Notes: generated by a model from the letters alone, not told the origin. A stretch of DNA of 64,000 nt from Liolophura sinensis (GCF_032854445.1 NC_088295.1:41217385-41281384), one strand, 5' to 3'. Positions 14,501-26,611 are shown, counted from the stretch's first letter. A program made the numbers and translations.

Positions 14501-17500
14501 TTCACTGGCCTTTTCAACACTGTATTGCTGAATGCATTATACAAGGAACAGTGTTGTCTGTTCATGATCCCATAAATAAATGTAACATGCTGTCATTAAG
14601 CTCCCATAAAATACAGGGGAAAGTTTTCCATGCCTCACACAAGTGGTGTTTCATCATCCCATTTCACAAGTGTTGTATTTTCCCACCATTTCGGAAACCG
14701 TCTTTTATACACGTAGTTATACAGGGGACAAGGTTAGGTTTCCTAAACTAACGCATGTTCAAACCTCGTTCTTGCATTACAGTTAAAGCCAATTGCTCTG
14801 TCTGTACATCAGTAAATTTACATTAAGCCCGTATAGGTTGACAAGAACAATCTCCAGATATTGCCAATTTCATAAAATGGTGATCATAAACTCAAAATGC
14901 ACAGTCTGAAGATCGTGTTCGCATATGTGGAAATGGATGCCCATTACCAAACTTCATACTGCAACAGTTGTAAACATTATGTTAATGCAAGGCTAAATCT
15001 ATTCCTACTCATTTTTTTGGAACCCAGTCTCTGTGTAAGTCTCACAGATAACTGACATCTTACAGAATTCAACATTTGACCAATTAGATGGACATATTTT
15101 CATTGACCCACACATTGGAGAGAAAAAAAAAAGGCAACACGATTGTGAAATCTCCCACCAAATCTAGACTCGCAGACAGAGGCTGAAAATTTTACAAACT
15201 ATCACGTGCCTGTTGAAGAGCCTGTGCATTTTAATTTCAACATTGGGTTTGATGTTTTTAGTAAACCATTTCAGTAAAGCCATCGTAAAGTCATGTGTCA
15301 ATGTAGGTGTATTACAAAGATATTCTCAACACTTACTTGTAATCTATTTACCATGGGTAGAATTCAGAAACAATTATCAAAACAGGTGGTCGGATCAGGT
15401 CTCTGTTGTGATTGACAGGTCTGACAAACAATGTTGGAACTTCAAAGGCTATACCCAGAGCTGAGCGAAGTTGCCATTTGCAATACAACACTGCGGTTTA
15501 TAGTTGAATACACTCATTCAGTTTTAGATTGTCCCTTCTTCCCTCAAATTTCCACACAAAGAATGCTATTGTTAGATCATGAAAGCCTACATTGATAATG
15601 TGTGAAGAGGTATGTTTTGATGGAAACAAAGTAGATTTTTCTTACGAGAAGAAACATGTAATGCCAAGTCTAGACTCTTTAAGTTGGATCAGCACAGTGG
15701 CTGATTTTTAGCAGTGTTGTGCTTAACTTAATGAAAGGACAAAAAAAAAAATTCTTAGAAACCACGAAAAAAAAAGTTTGAGTCTGACCTGTCAGGCCGA
15801 TCACGTTACCCTCAACAGACAACTATACCTCATGTTGCATCAGCGATCAAGGCCTGAGTGGAAATTAACATGTTTGCTTTACCTGTGTTGTTGGTTTGCT
15901 ACACAGACTTTTACAGATGAGCTTATATAATAAATTAAGTTATGTAATAGGCTATTTTAGGCTAATAGGTTCACAGTGCATCATTGTCCATAGCGAACAA
16001 ATTATTGACCAGATTGACCACTCAAAGCCTTCGTAAAGCTTTTCAACTTCTCTGATCAAACTCCCCTCCAGCCCCTGTTTTGTCAACTCACTATTTAGCA
16101 TTCCGCTGGTCCAAAAAGTCAACGAATTATGGTAGAGCAATTTTTCCAATTTTTGAGACATCTGATCTACTCTTTTTAGCTAAGACATGTAAGAGGAATG
16201 TACAGGAATCTCTCCTTTTCCTAAAGTCTAACAGACTTTTGTAATTTTTTTTTTGTTTTAGCACTATTATTATCAGTCAAAAAATATAAGAATTACAGTA
16301 ATTCCTTTATTTTCTTAATTCCTTATTCTATGGTTGTTCCCAGGTACTGTAACATTTTCCCTAGTGTGAATGTGAAGGGAACAATCAAGCACCTGCAGCT
16401 CTTACCCCATGAGCTTGTGGAGTATGAGGCTCAAGTGGAGAGGGTCCTCAAAAGATACCTCAAGCGACTACAGTGGCTCCTTAGTGGTAGGTGTGATAGA
16501 TTGTAGTCTTCAACCATCAGAGTATGGTGAGAGATAATGGTCAAATAAATAAAATGTGCCATCAAGCTACATGTAGACGATAACTCAGCAAATTACTTTC
16601 TGTGGCCTCTGCGGCTGAGTGGCTAGTGCTACACAATGACTTACATGTAGGAACCTCTCACGAATGTGATCGCTGTGTGTTCAAGACATGCTGGTTTAAT
16701 CTCTGGCTGTATGTGGGAAGGTCTGTCAGCATCCTGCAGATGGTCATGGGTCACTTATAATGTATAAGGCAAATATTTTTGAGTATGGCCAAAACACCAC
16801 TGAAATAAGTAAATCCATAAATAAATGAACAAATGATTATGGCTTAAATCGCACATCGCCAATGATTAACCTTAACATAAGAATGGAATGAAATAGCAGA
16901 GCAAACAACAAAAAAAAGAAAAAAAAAGCCAACCCTAAACAACATACATGTTGTGGGCACAGTAGATGAATCAGATTGGTGTAGGCACGTGTAATCATAA
17001 AGCAGTATGATCAGATGTGTAATATATTTTGAATTTATTTTATCCAGGAAGTCACCGGGTATTTGGGACTGTGGTAGAGAAGAGCTGTGTCTTTCTGATT
17101 GACACCTCTGGGTCCATGGAGCCATACATGGAGGAGCTAAAGAAGGAACTGGCCTCTCTCATCTGGGAACAGCTTCATAACATGGGTGCCAGGTAGGCAT
17201 TAAAAAGCATCCAAATGCACTTTTGTATTTTCAGAGTGGCTTTCAGTGACTAGGACACACATTGTGTGGATGCAATCCCACTTTTGTACAGGGAATTTGT
17301 GGAGCAGTTGTGCAGTTGATCATGGCCCATAGCTGTTTAAGCAGTCACAGATTTGTAACCATCAATTATAATGGTCTGCATACTTTAATGCAAAAAGTGG
17401 GAAGCTCATTCAGGAGGTTTACCCTTGGCCCTCCAGTCTCTTCTACCATGACACAAGGGAAAAGTTTTTGAGTATGATGTTAAACACCAGCCACTTGAAA

Positions 17501-20500
17501 AAAAAAACAAATATATTCAAAATATCTGGGTGTGCACATCTGATATAGAAGTGGTGAACATGTATGGGGCAATCTGTCAGGTTTTGTAGTCTCTTTGATG
17601 TACTAATTCTGGTTTCTAGTTTTCTTAAAGTATATATTATGATAAAGGTATCTCCTTGGGAGAACAGGTTGAATAGTTTCATGTTTGACAGCTGATACCA
17701 AGCGGACTTTTAGTTGTAAATTAGTGTCTGTAAACTTACCATACTGGAGGAAGCTGTGACATGTTTTAAAGCTAATGTTTTCCATGTATATCTCCATGAA
17801 TAAAGTAAACCCTGAAGTAGCCCGGGCAGAGTGCTCGTGTATTGTACTGCACATTACGTAGTTTGTATTACACCTCATGGAGTGATTGTTGCTATCAGTT
17901 ACTATTTGTCAGTACAAAAAACATGTGACAATCCACAAGCTTTCAATAACCTGCTGAAGCAAAAAGTATTAAATACTTCATCTTCACCAGGCAGTATAAT
18001 GCCAATGTATCGTGGCAATAGCCAACAATCTAATGCTTTTCTATACTACATTATCTTGCCTTGTATGCTCTCTTACGCTTGTGTGTAAAGGAAACACTTG
18101 TCTTCAGCTGACAATTCTTCATATCCCCTCGCAGGCCATGTACCAGCTGTATAATGGTTAACGTGTTTGTTTTCAGGTTCAATCTGATCAGTTTTGCCAA
18201 TGACTGTGTGTCGTGGAGAGAGCGATGTCAGACTGCCACAGCTGAGAACTGCCATGATGTGATCAAGTGGAGCTCTAGGTTGATGGCTGGAGGAAACACC
18301 TGTACTCTCAAAGCTATCAAAGTAAATCTCATACTGTACTGTATTTAACAGCCAATTATATCATTACACATAATAATAATATACAATTGATGCAAAGTGG
18401 ATATTCTTTGAAGATATGATTGTATAAATGTAAGTGAATAAGGATGCAAATATATTGAGACTGTTCATGATATGTCATGATAATCAAATAAACACACCAA
18501 TGCTATGCAGTCATTCTGCATGATGTGCTCGAATCTGGGTTGGGGTGCATTTTGAAATTTGCATTCAAACTTGTGCATCCAATTGTTTACAAATGACCAT
18601 TTAAATTACAACTGAAGTTGTAAAATATTAATAGCTGTGGCTCATTTATTTATAAAATATAACTTTTGTTCAGTAGTGGAATTTCTCAAATGTTTTCTAG
18701 ACAATATGGATATTGCTTGGTAGCCGTGAATTCATAATTAACTGGAGTCATGGTGTGATGGATAGGTTACCCAGTAAATTTAATTTAAGTGATGTTAATT
18801 GTATTATGATTTGTGGACTGATTATAAAACAACAAGGATAAGAAGATCTGTGAAAATTGTGTTTGTTTCTGGTAGATGGCTTTCGCTGACCCAGACATAG
18901 AGGCTGTGTACTTGCTAACAGATGGTAAACCAGACACAAGTACATCCCTGGTGCTGAGAGAGGTGTCTGAGATGAATGAGAACAGACGTGTGAAGATCAA
19001 TACCATCTCTTTCAACTGCGAAGACAGGTATGGTCATTATATGTGCTATAGGAAGAGGGTCATGGCAAAGTGGTTAAAGTTTTGCCCGTGAATTACTGTC
19101 ATTTACTTGCGCACGATATGAGTTGGCGGCAAGATGGCTGGAGAGAGTGATTAGCCCCCTGCCTGTACCCTGCATGGCACTAAGCACCTCTGGTTGCTAA
19201 TCCTTGCCACATGAGGTCAAGTTACTGACAATGAGGTGTGCAGGTCTCCCGACTAGTAGGCCTTTATGTATATGTACATATCTAAATATACCCATGAATG
19301 AAATCTAAGAAAGAATTAAAGACAGGTGATGTCTACAACAAACCGTTAAATTCCAAACATTATCTGCAAGCATGACCACGCCAAATGGTGTGCTAAATTC
19401 TGCTTTAGTTTTGTATACGGAGAGCCCTGCAGTTTAAAAACGAATATTTGGTGATAGGAGCATAGACTACTCAGTGAAACTTGAGCTTGTTTATTACATT
19501 CTTGAACTGTCAGTTTATAATCCCCTGACCACCCCTCATGCTCTCCTGCGCAGCTCAGTCAGTAACAACCACAACCAACACAATGAATCCTGGGATATAC
19601 TTTAAGAGTCCCAGGGCGGAACTCATTTACCGTGAACATTTGGGCACTTTCTCCACCCATAAAACTAACCTTTATCGTATAAGTAAAGTATTCTTCAGTT
19701 CATCAGTCTTGACAAGAGCTTTGCTGCAAAACCACCTTAAAACATTGGGTGATCTCACTGGAATTTAAATTGTTAAGAATGGGTAAGGAGTATTTCTGTT
19801 AACATGCAGCTTTCTGAAATAGTCTTTATATCTTATAGCGTCACTTGTATATCTTTGTACAGTACATAATAGTTATTGTCACCATGTTTGGTGGCAGCTT
19901 TAGATTGAGTGAGTAACATTTATCACCCATTTTTACGTTGATGTTTGTGTAGCACTGCCAACAATTTCCTGAAGCTGTTAGCTAGTGAGACCGGAGGCCG
20001 CTACCACAGATGTCATGGGGAGTTTGACGCGGATCTCTTTGCTCACAAACTTCTCAGTGAAGGATTTCAAGATACAGAGGTAACTGGGGATCTTTGGACT
20101 TTGTAAAGTGATGCAGGAAGATAAGGTTGACTTAGATGTGGTGGTTCTAATTACCCTAATTCTTCTAATTTTTCGCACGTTTGGTCTGCTCTTTTTAGCC
20201 GGTATACATGTAATTGTATCAGGAATATTTATTTTATTTCTTCTCACATGGTTAGTCAATCTAATGAACAACATATTCATATCTGCACATTTCCAAAAAA
20301 CTGGAAGAAAAGTGTAATTCTTTGCTTTTGCACAACTAATATCTGTCCTAAAATTAGATAATATACAGCTCGAGGTAATGTTACTGCATACATGATGGGT
20401 AGTATTTGTTGTTGTTTATAGCCACCCATTGGTTTCCTTGTTGATAGATGCTGGGGTAATATGACCACTTGCAACAGTCATGGTTCGGATTCTAATGAAG

Positions 20501-21888
20501 CCTGTTCTGGTTAAAAAATGGTTGCTCTGAATACTGGTTCAGCCCTTGGTCCATCCATTATTAGAGAGCTTTATGGTGTTATATATAGGGGATATTGCTA
20601 TATATTATATTAGGAGATATAACTTTTATCAGTGAAGGAAATCCTGACATTAAAAGGTGAAACTTTTAATGCCTTATTCACTTAAGTATACAGGAGCTTA
20701 TGAAGCCTTCTCTCCATGTGTTTGTTTAATGAGATTCTTTAAATCAGTAATAATTAGTGTTGGGATGGCAGCTGAAATTAAGAAAAGGTTATTGACTTGT
20801 TATGTACGAGATATGGACAGGGTAGATACTAGGTGGTCATCTAGATTGTCATATGTATATGCATATACACTGGGTGTCTACTGAACAGCTGTAGAGTGAG
20901 GCTCAATCCGTGATGTATGCTGGTTTATCTTTCAGTATCCCCACTTACCAGACTTTGAAGGAGATGACCTGAGAAGATTGGGGGAGGAGATAACATTAGC
21001 AAGAAGATTCCTGTCCCAGTCCAGAAACTACAGGTAAGCATTCAGACTTTTTCTCACAGGTAACCATAAACCCAAACAACTCAAACAGTGTGTCACAGGT
21101 AACCATCATCCCAAACGATTCAGTGTCTGACAGGTAACCACAGGTTAAATTTTCCACATGCAATGTTAACATTAGCCATTCACTGAACTAGGGCATGATT
21201 GCTAGCAGCTGTTGCAATTTTGAACTTGCTTGAGAGGAATGTTGTGTAATTCAGATACCTGGGCAATGTGGTTTGTGAGAAACATCTAAATTAATTCACA
21301 AATTCATTTTTTTTGTTTTAAATCTTTTTAATGGCATGGTGTAGTCGCCAACATTGTTGGAAACAAATGGTTTTAATAGGAAACCCCATTGTTGCAGCAG
21401 TGGAGAGAGCTTTCAGAACATGCATTGATATAAGACATGATTATTTTTGTACTGAAATACATGTTTGCTTTATGAACAAAATATTTCTGGAGAGCATGAC
21501 ATTGTTGTATGTTTTATTTTACTTCTGTTGTTTCAGAGCATTATTTCCCAATCAGAACCTAGATCCTGATGTCAGTCAACAAATGGGAGAAAGAAGTAAG
21601 CTAGGGGGTATTGTTTGTTGATCAGCTGTCATCTTCACATCATCACATTTGTTGAATCTGTATGTATATGCACTATTAAACAAAACATTACACAGTATAT
21701 CAGTTAACCTACTTTTCAATTTCACCAATTTCACCAATCAATCAAATCAAATCAAATCAAATCATTCAGTTACTAATAGGAATGCTTTGATTTCAGTTCC
21801 AGCCCGAAGTTCACAGTGTCTCGCCCTGGCCGGCCAGTATCAGCAGTCAGATAAACAGTCCAGTAACTGTAGTAGGTTTAGGCTTTAA
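192..21888 (+). CDS. VWA3A: VWA3A-like protein with three von Willebrand A domains (5' partial, 32 exons)
   Basis: Exons: 192-314, 673-781, 1215-1339, 2219-2308, 2577-2631, 3065-3166, 3394-3500, 4078-4203, 4965-5073, 5286-5351, 5922-6053, 6404-6542, 6722-6825, 8609-8784, 9126-9245, 9494-9568, 10199-10293, 10747-10992, 11456-11574, 11828-11917, 12034-12115, 12554-12673, 13241-13350, 13846-13964, 16344-16486, 17048-17192, 18177-18321, 18876-19027, 19953-20079, 20936-21033, 21537-21595, 21797-21888. Every junction is GT-AG and in phase, giving about 1232 visible residues; the N-terminus is upstream. An acidic stretch is followed by three units, each with a WL helix, an (S/H)R(R)(V/I)FG turn and a vWA domain (about residues 168-330, 510-700 and 961-1150). 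Metal-site motifs are DTSDA (degenerate), DLSVS and DTSGS (the last two fit DxSxS). Three vWA domains and the length fit VWA3A (human about 1184 residues); VWA3B is the alternative. Family members are presumed intracellular and linked to ciliated cells; the exact role is unknown. The last exon could splice on at a weak GT near 21872. Confidence 0.82.
1541..2173. repeat. 29-bp minisatellite in intron 3 of the VWA3A-like gene
   Basis: About 21 units of a 29-bp motif, gagctgtttcag followed by agtgtgtaaagcttgtt, with point variants (cagag/cagtg, gctt/gatt) and one shortened unit near 2095. It ends about 45 bases before the acceptor of the exon at 2219. Each unit holds a ctgtttcag (acceptor-like) and a gtgtaaag (weak donor-like) string. 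Confidence 0.95.
2661..2808 (-). mobile_element. Diverged SINE copy (tRNA-derived family A), antisense
   Basis: Reads tail-first: an A/T-rich tttattt stretch, then ttgattggtgttttatg, then cactcaaga-like and aaacccatgaccatccacagg blocks shared with the other family A copies in this window. It is diverged and lacks the tRNA-like head. It lies in the intron before the exon at 3065. Confidence 0.75.
3575..3674 (+). mobile_element. 5'-truncated SINE family A copy
   Basis: Contains the conserved 3' part: ggttttctcccaccataatgctgg, then gaatattcttcagtacggcg and an ataaataaata tail. The tRNA-like head is missing. Intronic. Confidence 0.85.
4303..4676 (+). mobile_element. Head-to-tail pair of SINE family A copies
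   Basis: Two consecutive copies, about 4303-4452 and 4459-4676. Each runs from the ctcctctc-cggatggt block through ccaccataatgctggccgc to gaaatattcttgag. The first lacks the poly(aata) tail, and the second starts at the B-box-like gtgagttcaagtccagctc and ends in a long ataaata tail. Intronic, after the exon ending at 4203. Confidence 0.85.
5441..5501. repeat. (TA)n microsatellite
   Basis: An almost pure run of about 30 TA dinucleotides in the intron between the exons ending at 5351 and starting at 5922. Array length is likely polymorphic. Confidence 0.97.
6823..8000 (+). repeat. 81-bp tandem array duplicating the exon-13 splice donor
   Basis: The string gaggtaagac occurs at 6823 (the real exon-13 donor) and again every 81 bp to 7957, 15 times in all. 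One unit (7309) is mutated to gagttaagac, and a decayed sixteenth copy lies near 8029. Each unit also has a pyrimidine-rich stretch ending in acccag, so a 48-nt pseudo-exon sits between an acceptor-like and a donor-like site. The last 27 bases of that block match the end of exon 13 at about 18 positions. Units are nearly identical, which suggests recent expansion or homogenisation. Confidence 0.95.
9815..10020 (-). mobile_element. Diverged SINE family A copy, antisense
   Basis: The tail-side string atttgattggt appears twice (about 9818 and 9857), followed by recognisable atggctgccaacattataatgg and atccataaccatccgcaagttg blocks. The head is decayed. Intronic, between the exons ending at 9568 and starting at 10199. 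Confidence 0.75.
12880..13050. repeat. Dispersed unclassified repeat, copy 1
   Basis: Shares the order attcttcttatttttggaca, tctggtctgctttttta, then an AT-rich tail, with segments near 16135 and 20148. The three copies sit in different introns of the same gene. No coding potential or terminal repeats were seen. Boundaries are approximate. Confidence 0.5.
14258..14492 (+). mobile_element. Nearly full-length SINE family A copy
   Basis: It starts with a tRNA-like A box (gtggctcagttggttgtggc) and B box (gtgagttcaagtccagctc). The conserved gcgtgggaaggt, cctgtggatggttgtg and ccataatgctggccgc blocks follow, ending in ataaataaataaat. Intronic, between the exons ending at 13964 and starting at 16344. 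Confidence 0.9.
16135..16245. repeat. Dispersed unclassified repeat, copy 2
   Basis: Contains caatttttgagacatctgat, ctactctttttagc and aagacatgtaagaggaatg, resembling the segments near 12900 and 20150. Intronic and short; boundaries are approximate. Confidence 0.45.
16606..16830 (+). mobile_element. SINE family A copy
   Basis: tRNA-like start (gcggctgagtggctagtgc), a B-box-like gtgtgttcaagacatgctgg, then tgtatgtgggaaggtctgtc and the gagtatggccaaaacaccac end, with an aataaataa-like tail. The middle ccaccataatg block is deleted. Intronic. Confidence 0.8.
20140..20290. repeat. Dispersed unclassified repeat, copy 3
   Basis: Contains attcttctaatttttcgcac, tttggtctgctctttttagc and catgtaattgtatcaggaat, resembling the segments near 12900 and 16135. 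Intronic, after the exon ending at 20079. Confidence 0.5.
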
Positions 21889-24169
21889 TATTATACTCTT
21901 CTTCTGATCATACAAGGTTGACACCGCATCATGGTATGTGTTGTGCCTCTCTCTGATCATGTCAACCCTGGATGTGGAGTTCTACAGATTTCTACAGATG
22001 ACATTTACAGGGAAGAAAATATGTTACAGTTATATTTGTCTATGGCATCACACATAGCACAGAAAGTGTATAATACAAATGGAATATTCTTGGTGTTCTT
22101 TTCGGAGAGCCAAAATTAAGCAATAGCTGGTGTTCCCTTTTTTGACATTTGTTTCAGTCTCATTTATGATTTTCTGGTGAAAATATTTCTCAAATGGATC
22201 ATAACTACATACAATTCATCTGTTTTGATGTTAAGTTTTCTCCTGTGATGTTTAAGTGTCATCAGGCTTATTTACTATATATGAATTTCTGATTATATAT
22301 GATACATCTGATTATTGTATATTTATTATATATGATGTCTTCAAATTGCATGATCACTAAACAGCATTTCTCCAGGTATTGATATTGAATCTAAAAATTT
22401 CTATATATTCATATCCTGCAGTTATAAACACGCCCCTGATTTTACAGGTACGGTAACGTGTTTTCTTCTTTAACAATTCATAATCTACTCTGACACCAAG
22501 ATCTTTCACATTTTATAGGACATTGTAGCTACATTTTCATTGATATTACATATGATAACTTTTTTTTCTGAAATTCTCCTTTTAAAGGGCAGATGTTTTT
22601 CCAAACTGTTAACTCAAGTTATAAAGCGTTATGAAAATCTCAGTCAATGTCTATGTATTTGATTAGGTCTATAATGCATTCAGCCTGTGTTGTGGACATT
22701 AATAGGATGATATTTGATAATGAAATGATGTACAATGCATGCTCCTGTAAGTATAGATTTAAGCCCTAGATGGTACACTATAGTCACACTTCATAACCTT
22801 ACCTATTCATTTTCCAAATAATGTTCAATGTTGTAATTTACTTACATGGAGTGCAGCAAAGGCTAATTAAGTTTGCAGATTAATTTAGGCTGTCATGATA
22901 TTTCAGTAAGCATTGGCTTTTTGTTCGCCTTGTGAAGTGTACATGTTGATAAACATACATGCAGATATACACCTGATATAGGTAGATACTTCATTTGACA
23001 ATCATGACCATATTGTGGTGGTGTATTTAAATAAATCAGTCGGATTTCTACCTCTGTACATTTTGTATTCCAATAATGATTAAACCTCAATATCTCCCCA
23101 CATTGGTTAGATGCTCGTAGCATGGTTTACAAAGCATTTACTGATCTGAGAGAAAAAGTAAAGTGAACAAGGTTTACAAGTTCTGACCATGAGGCACAAA
23201 AGGTGGATGAATTTAAAACATTCCCACTAATGGACTTTGCTGACAATAGGCAGCTGATACGTTAATTGAATATGACCCCCCCCCCAACAAAGAATGCACA
23301 TATGTGTGCATCTGAGTATGGCGTTAGGCAACAATCAACCAAAAGTATATCACAGGAATAGAACAGTATATACTATATACTCTGTCACTTTCAGCACACC
23401 AGTGTTATAAAACAAGTGTCTCGTGTTGCAAGAACACATAGGTCAATCGATAGTGGCTTACACGAGGCAGGTGGTAACTGTTTTACCGGGAACCCTCTTT
23501 TGTCTTCATAGCTTACAGTCTGTGATATGGCTTTCAAGGGATAATTCCTCAAAAGTTATCCCTGAATGCTATTTTTATGTGCTTTTCTTGAATGCTGTCC
23601 ATAAAGTTGCATCTTTTTGTTACAAATATATGTTTTAGAAATAATATTTGTCTTTTTTTTTAAGAAAAAGTCTTCTGGAAGACAGTGATATGAGTGAAAT
23701 GTAAAGCAGAATAGCATATTGATCTGTATGTACACTTTGTATGAAGAAGTTTGACAAGCATTGTGACGGTTGGCCTTTGCCCATTGTACATCAGCATCAG
23801 AATCATAAAATTACCTTTAAAATGGTTGTGTATTGGGAGACTGGGTGCTGCAAAACTTTTTGTTTTAAATTTAGATTTCGTAATTCCCTTTTGTCAGTTC
23901 TGAACATGTTTGTAATAAAGGTTATTTTACAGTGTGCTTATAATGAAAAAATAATAAAAGTATTTATCATATAGGTCCTACAAAGTGGGCTTCAATTCCA
24001 TATATGGATTTCTGTTCAGCGATGTTTTTTGTTGTTACCATTATTACCAGTGTATACATACCTGTACTTGTATATTCTAATTGTTTTTGCCTATTGAATA
24101 TTAGATGTATACATACATCACATGATGTGAAGAGTATGACATACACTTATCATGGAATATGTGTTCTGA

Positions 24170-24175
24170 AATAAA
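24170..24175 (+). promoter_or_regulatory. Possible polyadenylation signal of the VWA3A-like gene
   Basis: AATAAA about 2.3 kb after the stop codon. Other AATAAA strings lie near 23030 and 23915, so the true 3' end cannot be chosen from sequence alone. Confidence 0.3.
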
Positions 24176-25249
24176 GGCTATTCTATCACTTTATTGTTTA
24201 TGTTTATTATACATTTGTTTCTTAAGAGCTACTCCTGTGTAAGAACCTTTGCATTTTAAAAGAAGGATTAAGATAGTATTGTCCTTTTTTTCAGTTCTTG
24301 GAAGAAGGCATGAAAACAAAACTTTTCCCACCGTAGTTTTAACAACATGTCAGCATGATTATTTCATCCTAAAATCATGAATATTTTCATGTCATGTCAT
24401 GCAAATAATGTGGAAATTATCACAGGCTCTCTTTTTGTAATTAAAACTAGTTTCTTTCAGAATGGAGGTACCAGTCTAAAGTAAATAAAGAAAAAAATCT
24501 TTATTCTGTTCTGTTCATTATACAATGTAGTTAGCAGTTTTCAGTTTGTTTCAAGAAAAAAAAGTTTCAGGTGAACAGAGTTTTGTTTTTCATCAAGTCC
24601 AACAAGGTCTCAATGTGGTACATATGAAACTGTGATTTACTGCTTATATTGTCCCTTCCTTCATATTGCCCATATTTGTTGTGTTGTTTGGGGTTGATGA
24701 GAGAGAGAAATGCATATGCTGATGTGATTTATTTATTTTATTATTGTTTACACATAAATTTGAATGCACCAGCCATTAGGCAGGGCATAATATAGGTATG
24801 GTGATTTTGTGCATCTGTGTTTGGGTTCAGGCTATATCTCAAATTGTTTTATATGGGTGGTATCCATTTTTGACAATTACTTGTGCACCCCTCACATATG
24901 TCCATTTCTAAGGTGTCCATGGTAACCAGATGTCCAATTTCCCATGTCCACTATATAGATGAGTATGACTTCTCGTCAGAGCTACAACTGCAATTGTTTA
25001 ACCAACTTTTTTTAACCAACGTTTAACTTTTGATGGATACAGATGATGATTTAAATAGTTATAACTTTGCGTCCAGGTTACAACTTAAATATTTTTAAAA
25101 ATTTTACTTATCATTTAATTTGAAATTGTGAATGAATGCACTATGGAGACAATTACATTTCAAGTGTTGAAGTTGATGCTTGTCTTGTGGACTTGGCTTG
25201 GGTTTCATGGAAGCTACTTGTCACTTCATTCACAATTTGAAATTGATAG

Positions 25250-25450
25250 GTGTACCTGACATTACACCTGGCCTGATACGTATACCTGACACCATACCTG
25301 ACTTGATACATATACCTGACATCACACCTGACCTGATGCCTATACCAGACATCACACCTGACCTGATACATGTACCTGACATCACACTTGACCTGATACA
25401 TGTAAGTGACATTACACCTGATCTGAAACATGTACTGCATTACACCTTAC
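25250..25450. repeat. 30-bp tandem array (acctgacatcacacctgacctgat-type units)
   Basis: About six or seven units of 30 bp built from cctgacatcacacctgacc and gatacatgta-like halves. Because 30 is a multiple of three it stays open in several frames on both strands, giving spurious repeat peptides. Lies between two genes; no function seen. Confidence 0.9.
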
Positions 25451-26194
25451 ATGTACCTGACCTAGCACATGACTTAGCGAAAGATATATTAGCTTGCATT
25501 AGATAGGAGTAGACTTCAGAGGTCAGGAACTAGAGCATGGTGAAAACCAACATGGGAAAGGTTTAAATCTCCACTGAGATAATTTACATATTTTCACTAT
25601 TCAATATTATTACTGTTGACAGATTTTAATTTTATTGGGAGAGGAAATCTAACATTTGTGTATTTGTTAGTTCAACACCACACCCAAGATTTTTTTACTA
25701 ACATGATGGCTGCATTTATGGGTGGAGCAAAGTAGAAGAGCTTATGGCAAACCACCCATCTTGGGCAAGTTAGTGACAAACTTTCGACATGTGAGGTACA
25801 CAAATATGAACACAGCATGGGTAGAAAATAAGTGATATTAAATGAGCATTAGATTTCTGCTAACAGTCTCACTGACCACTTAAAATCATCATGGTCTCCC
25901 CCAGACTGACAAAAAGTCCAAGACATTTTGCAGGAACTAAAATTCAGAACTTACAAAAACTGAATCAAACTGAGCATCCTTCATACTTTTTTGTTATTTA
26001 AATATTTCTGTTTGTTTTGCTTGTGAGTTGGTCATCAGGTACACAAGTATTTCAGTGTATAAGAAGAGAGCCACAGTCAAGATGGGAAAAATATGTAGTA
26101 TGCTTGTACTTCATGCTGTACTTTATTCAGGAGGATCATTAGGTGTGTGTACATGTACTCTGTCTTCTTGTTGCAGGGTTAATCCATGCTACCA

Positions 26195-26431
26195 AAAATG
26201 AAGTATCATGTCGAAGACGCCAGAAATGACACCACACCAAGTTACATTATGTCGGATCAACCAGTCTGGTTTCCTAGCTGCAAGTCTATCCTGTCAGTGC
26301 TAAGCGGCCAAGCAAGGCAGCAACAAGTACCATTTTTAAAGTCTTTGATATGATCAGACTCGGGCTTGATCCCACTCTTCTGATATCAAGGCAGACGCCT
26401 TAACCATTTGGCCACTGAAGTGGGTCCAAGT
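26195..26431 (-). mobile_element. SINE of a second tRNA-derived family, antisense
   Basis: On the minus strand it begins with a tRNA-like head holding an A box (tggccaaatggttaaggcg) and a B box (gggatcaagcccgag). The body that follows (ttgctgccttgcttggccgc) is unrelated to family A. The head resembles Leu/Ser-type tRNA but does not continue as a foldable tRNA, so it is not called a tRNA gene. Confidence 0.75.
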
Positions 26432-26488
26432 TATGTGGTAGGCAAACAATAATCAATCACAACACCTTATGTACTACTGATGTTTTGG

Positions 26489-26494
26489 TTTATT
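26489..26494 (-). promoter_or_regulatory. Polyadenylation signal of DNAAF5
   Basis: AATAAA on the minus strand, about 120 nt downstream of the DNAAF5 stop codon at 26612. This is a normal spacing for a short 3' UTR. Confidence 0.6.
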
Positions 26495-26611
26495 GATACA
26501 ATGCAAAATGTGGTTCATGGTTCATAATGAACTTGGGAAAAAACCAAGAGTGAGATTTTACAATAGACAGAGGATGTAATAAATAAAGGCATGATGACAT
26601 TGTAGAATGGT

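Larger units (their letters stand above)
21889..26611. other. Convergent intergenic region / 3' UTRs
   Basis: The region lies between the stop codons of the VWA3A-like gene and DNAAF5. It holds candidate AATAAA signals, a 30-bp tandem array (25250-25450) and a second-family SINE (26195-26431). No supported exon was found. Confidence 0.7.

Noticed and set aside
19041-19260. Possible additional SINE (ggtcatggcaaagtggttaa)
   Set aside because: The head is only loosely tRNA-like and no second copy was seen in the window.
25153-25506. Open frames on both strands with 10-residue repeats
   Set aside because: They are explained by the 30-bp tandem array; no splice sites, start context or conserved domain.
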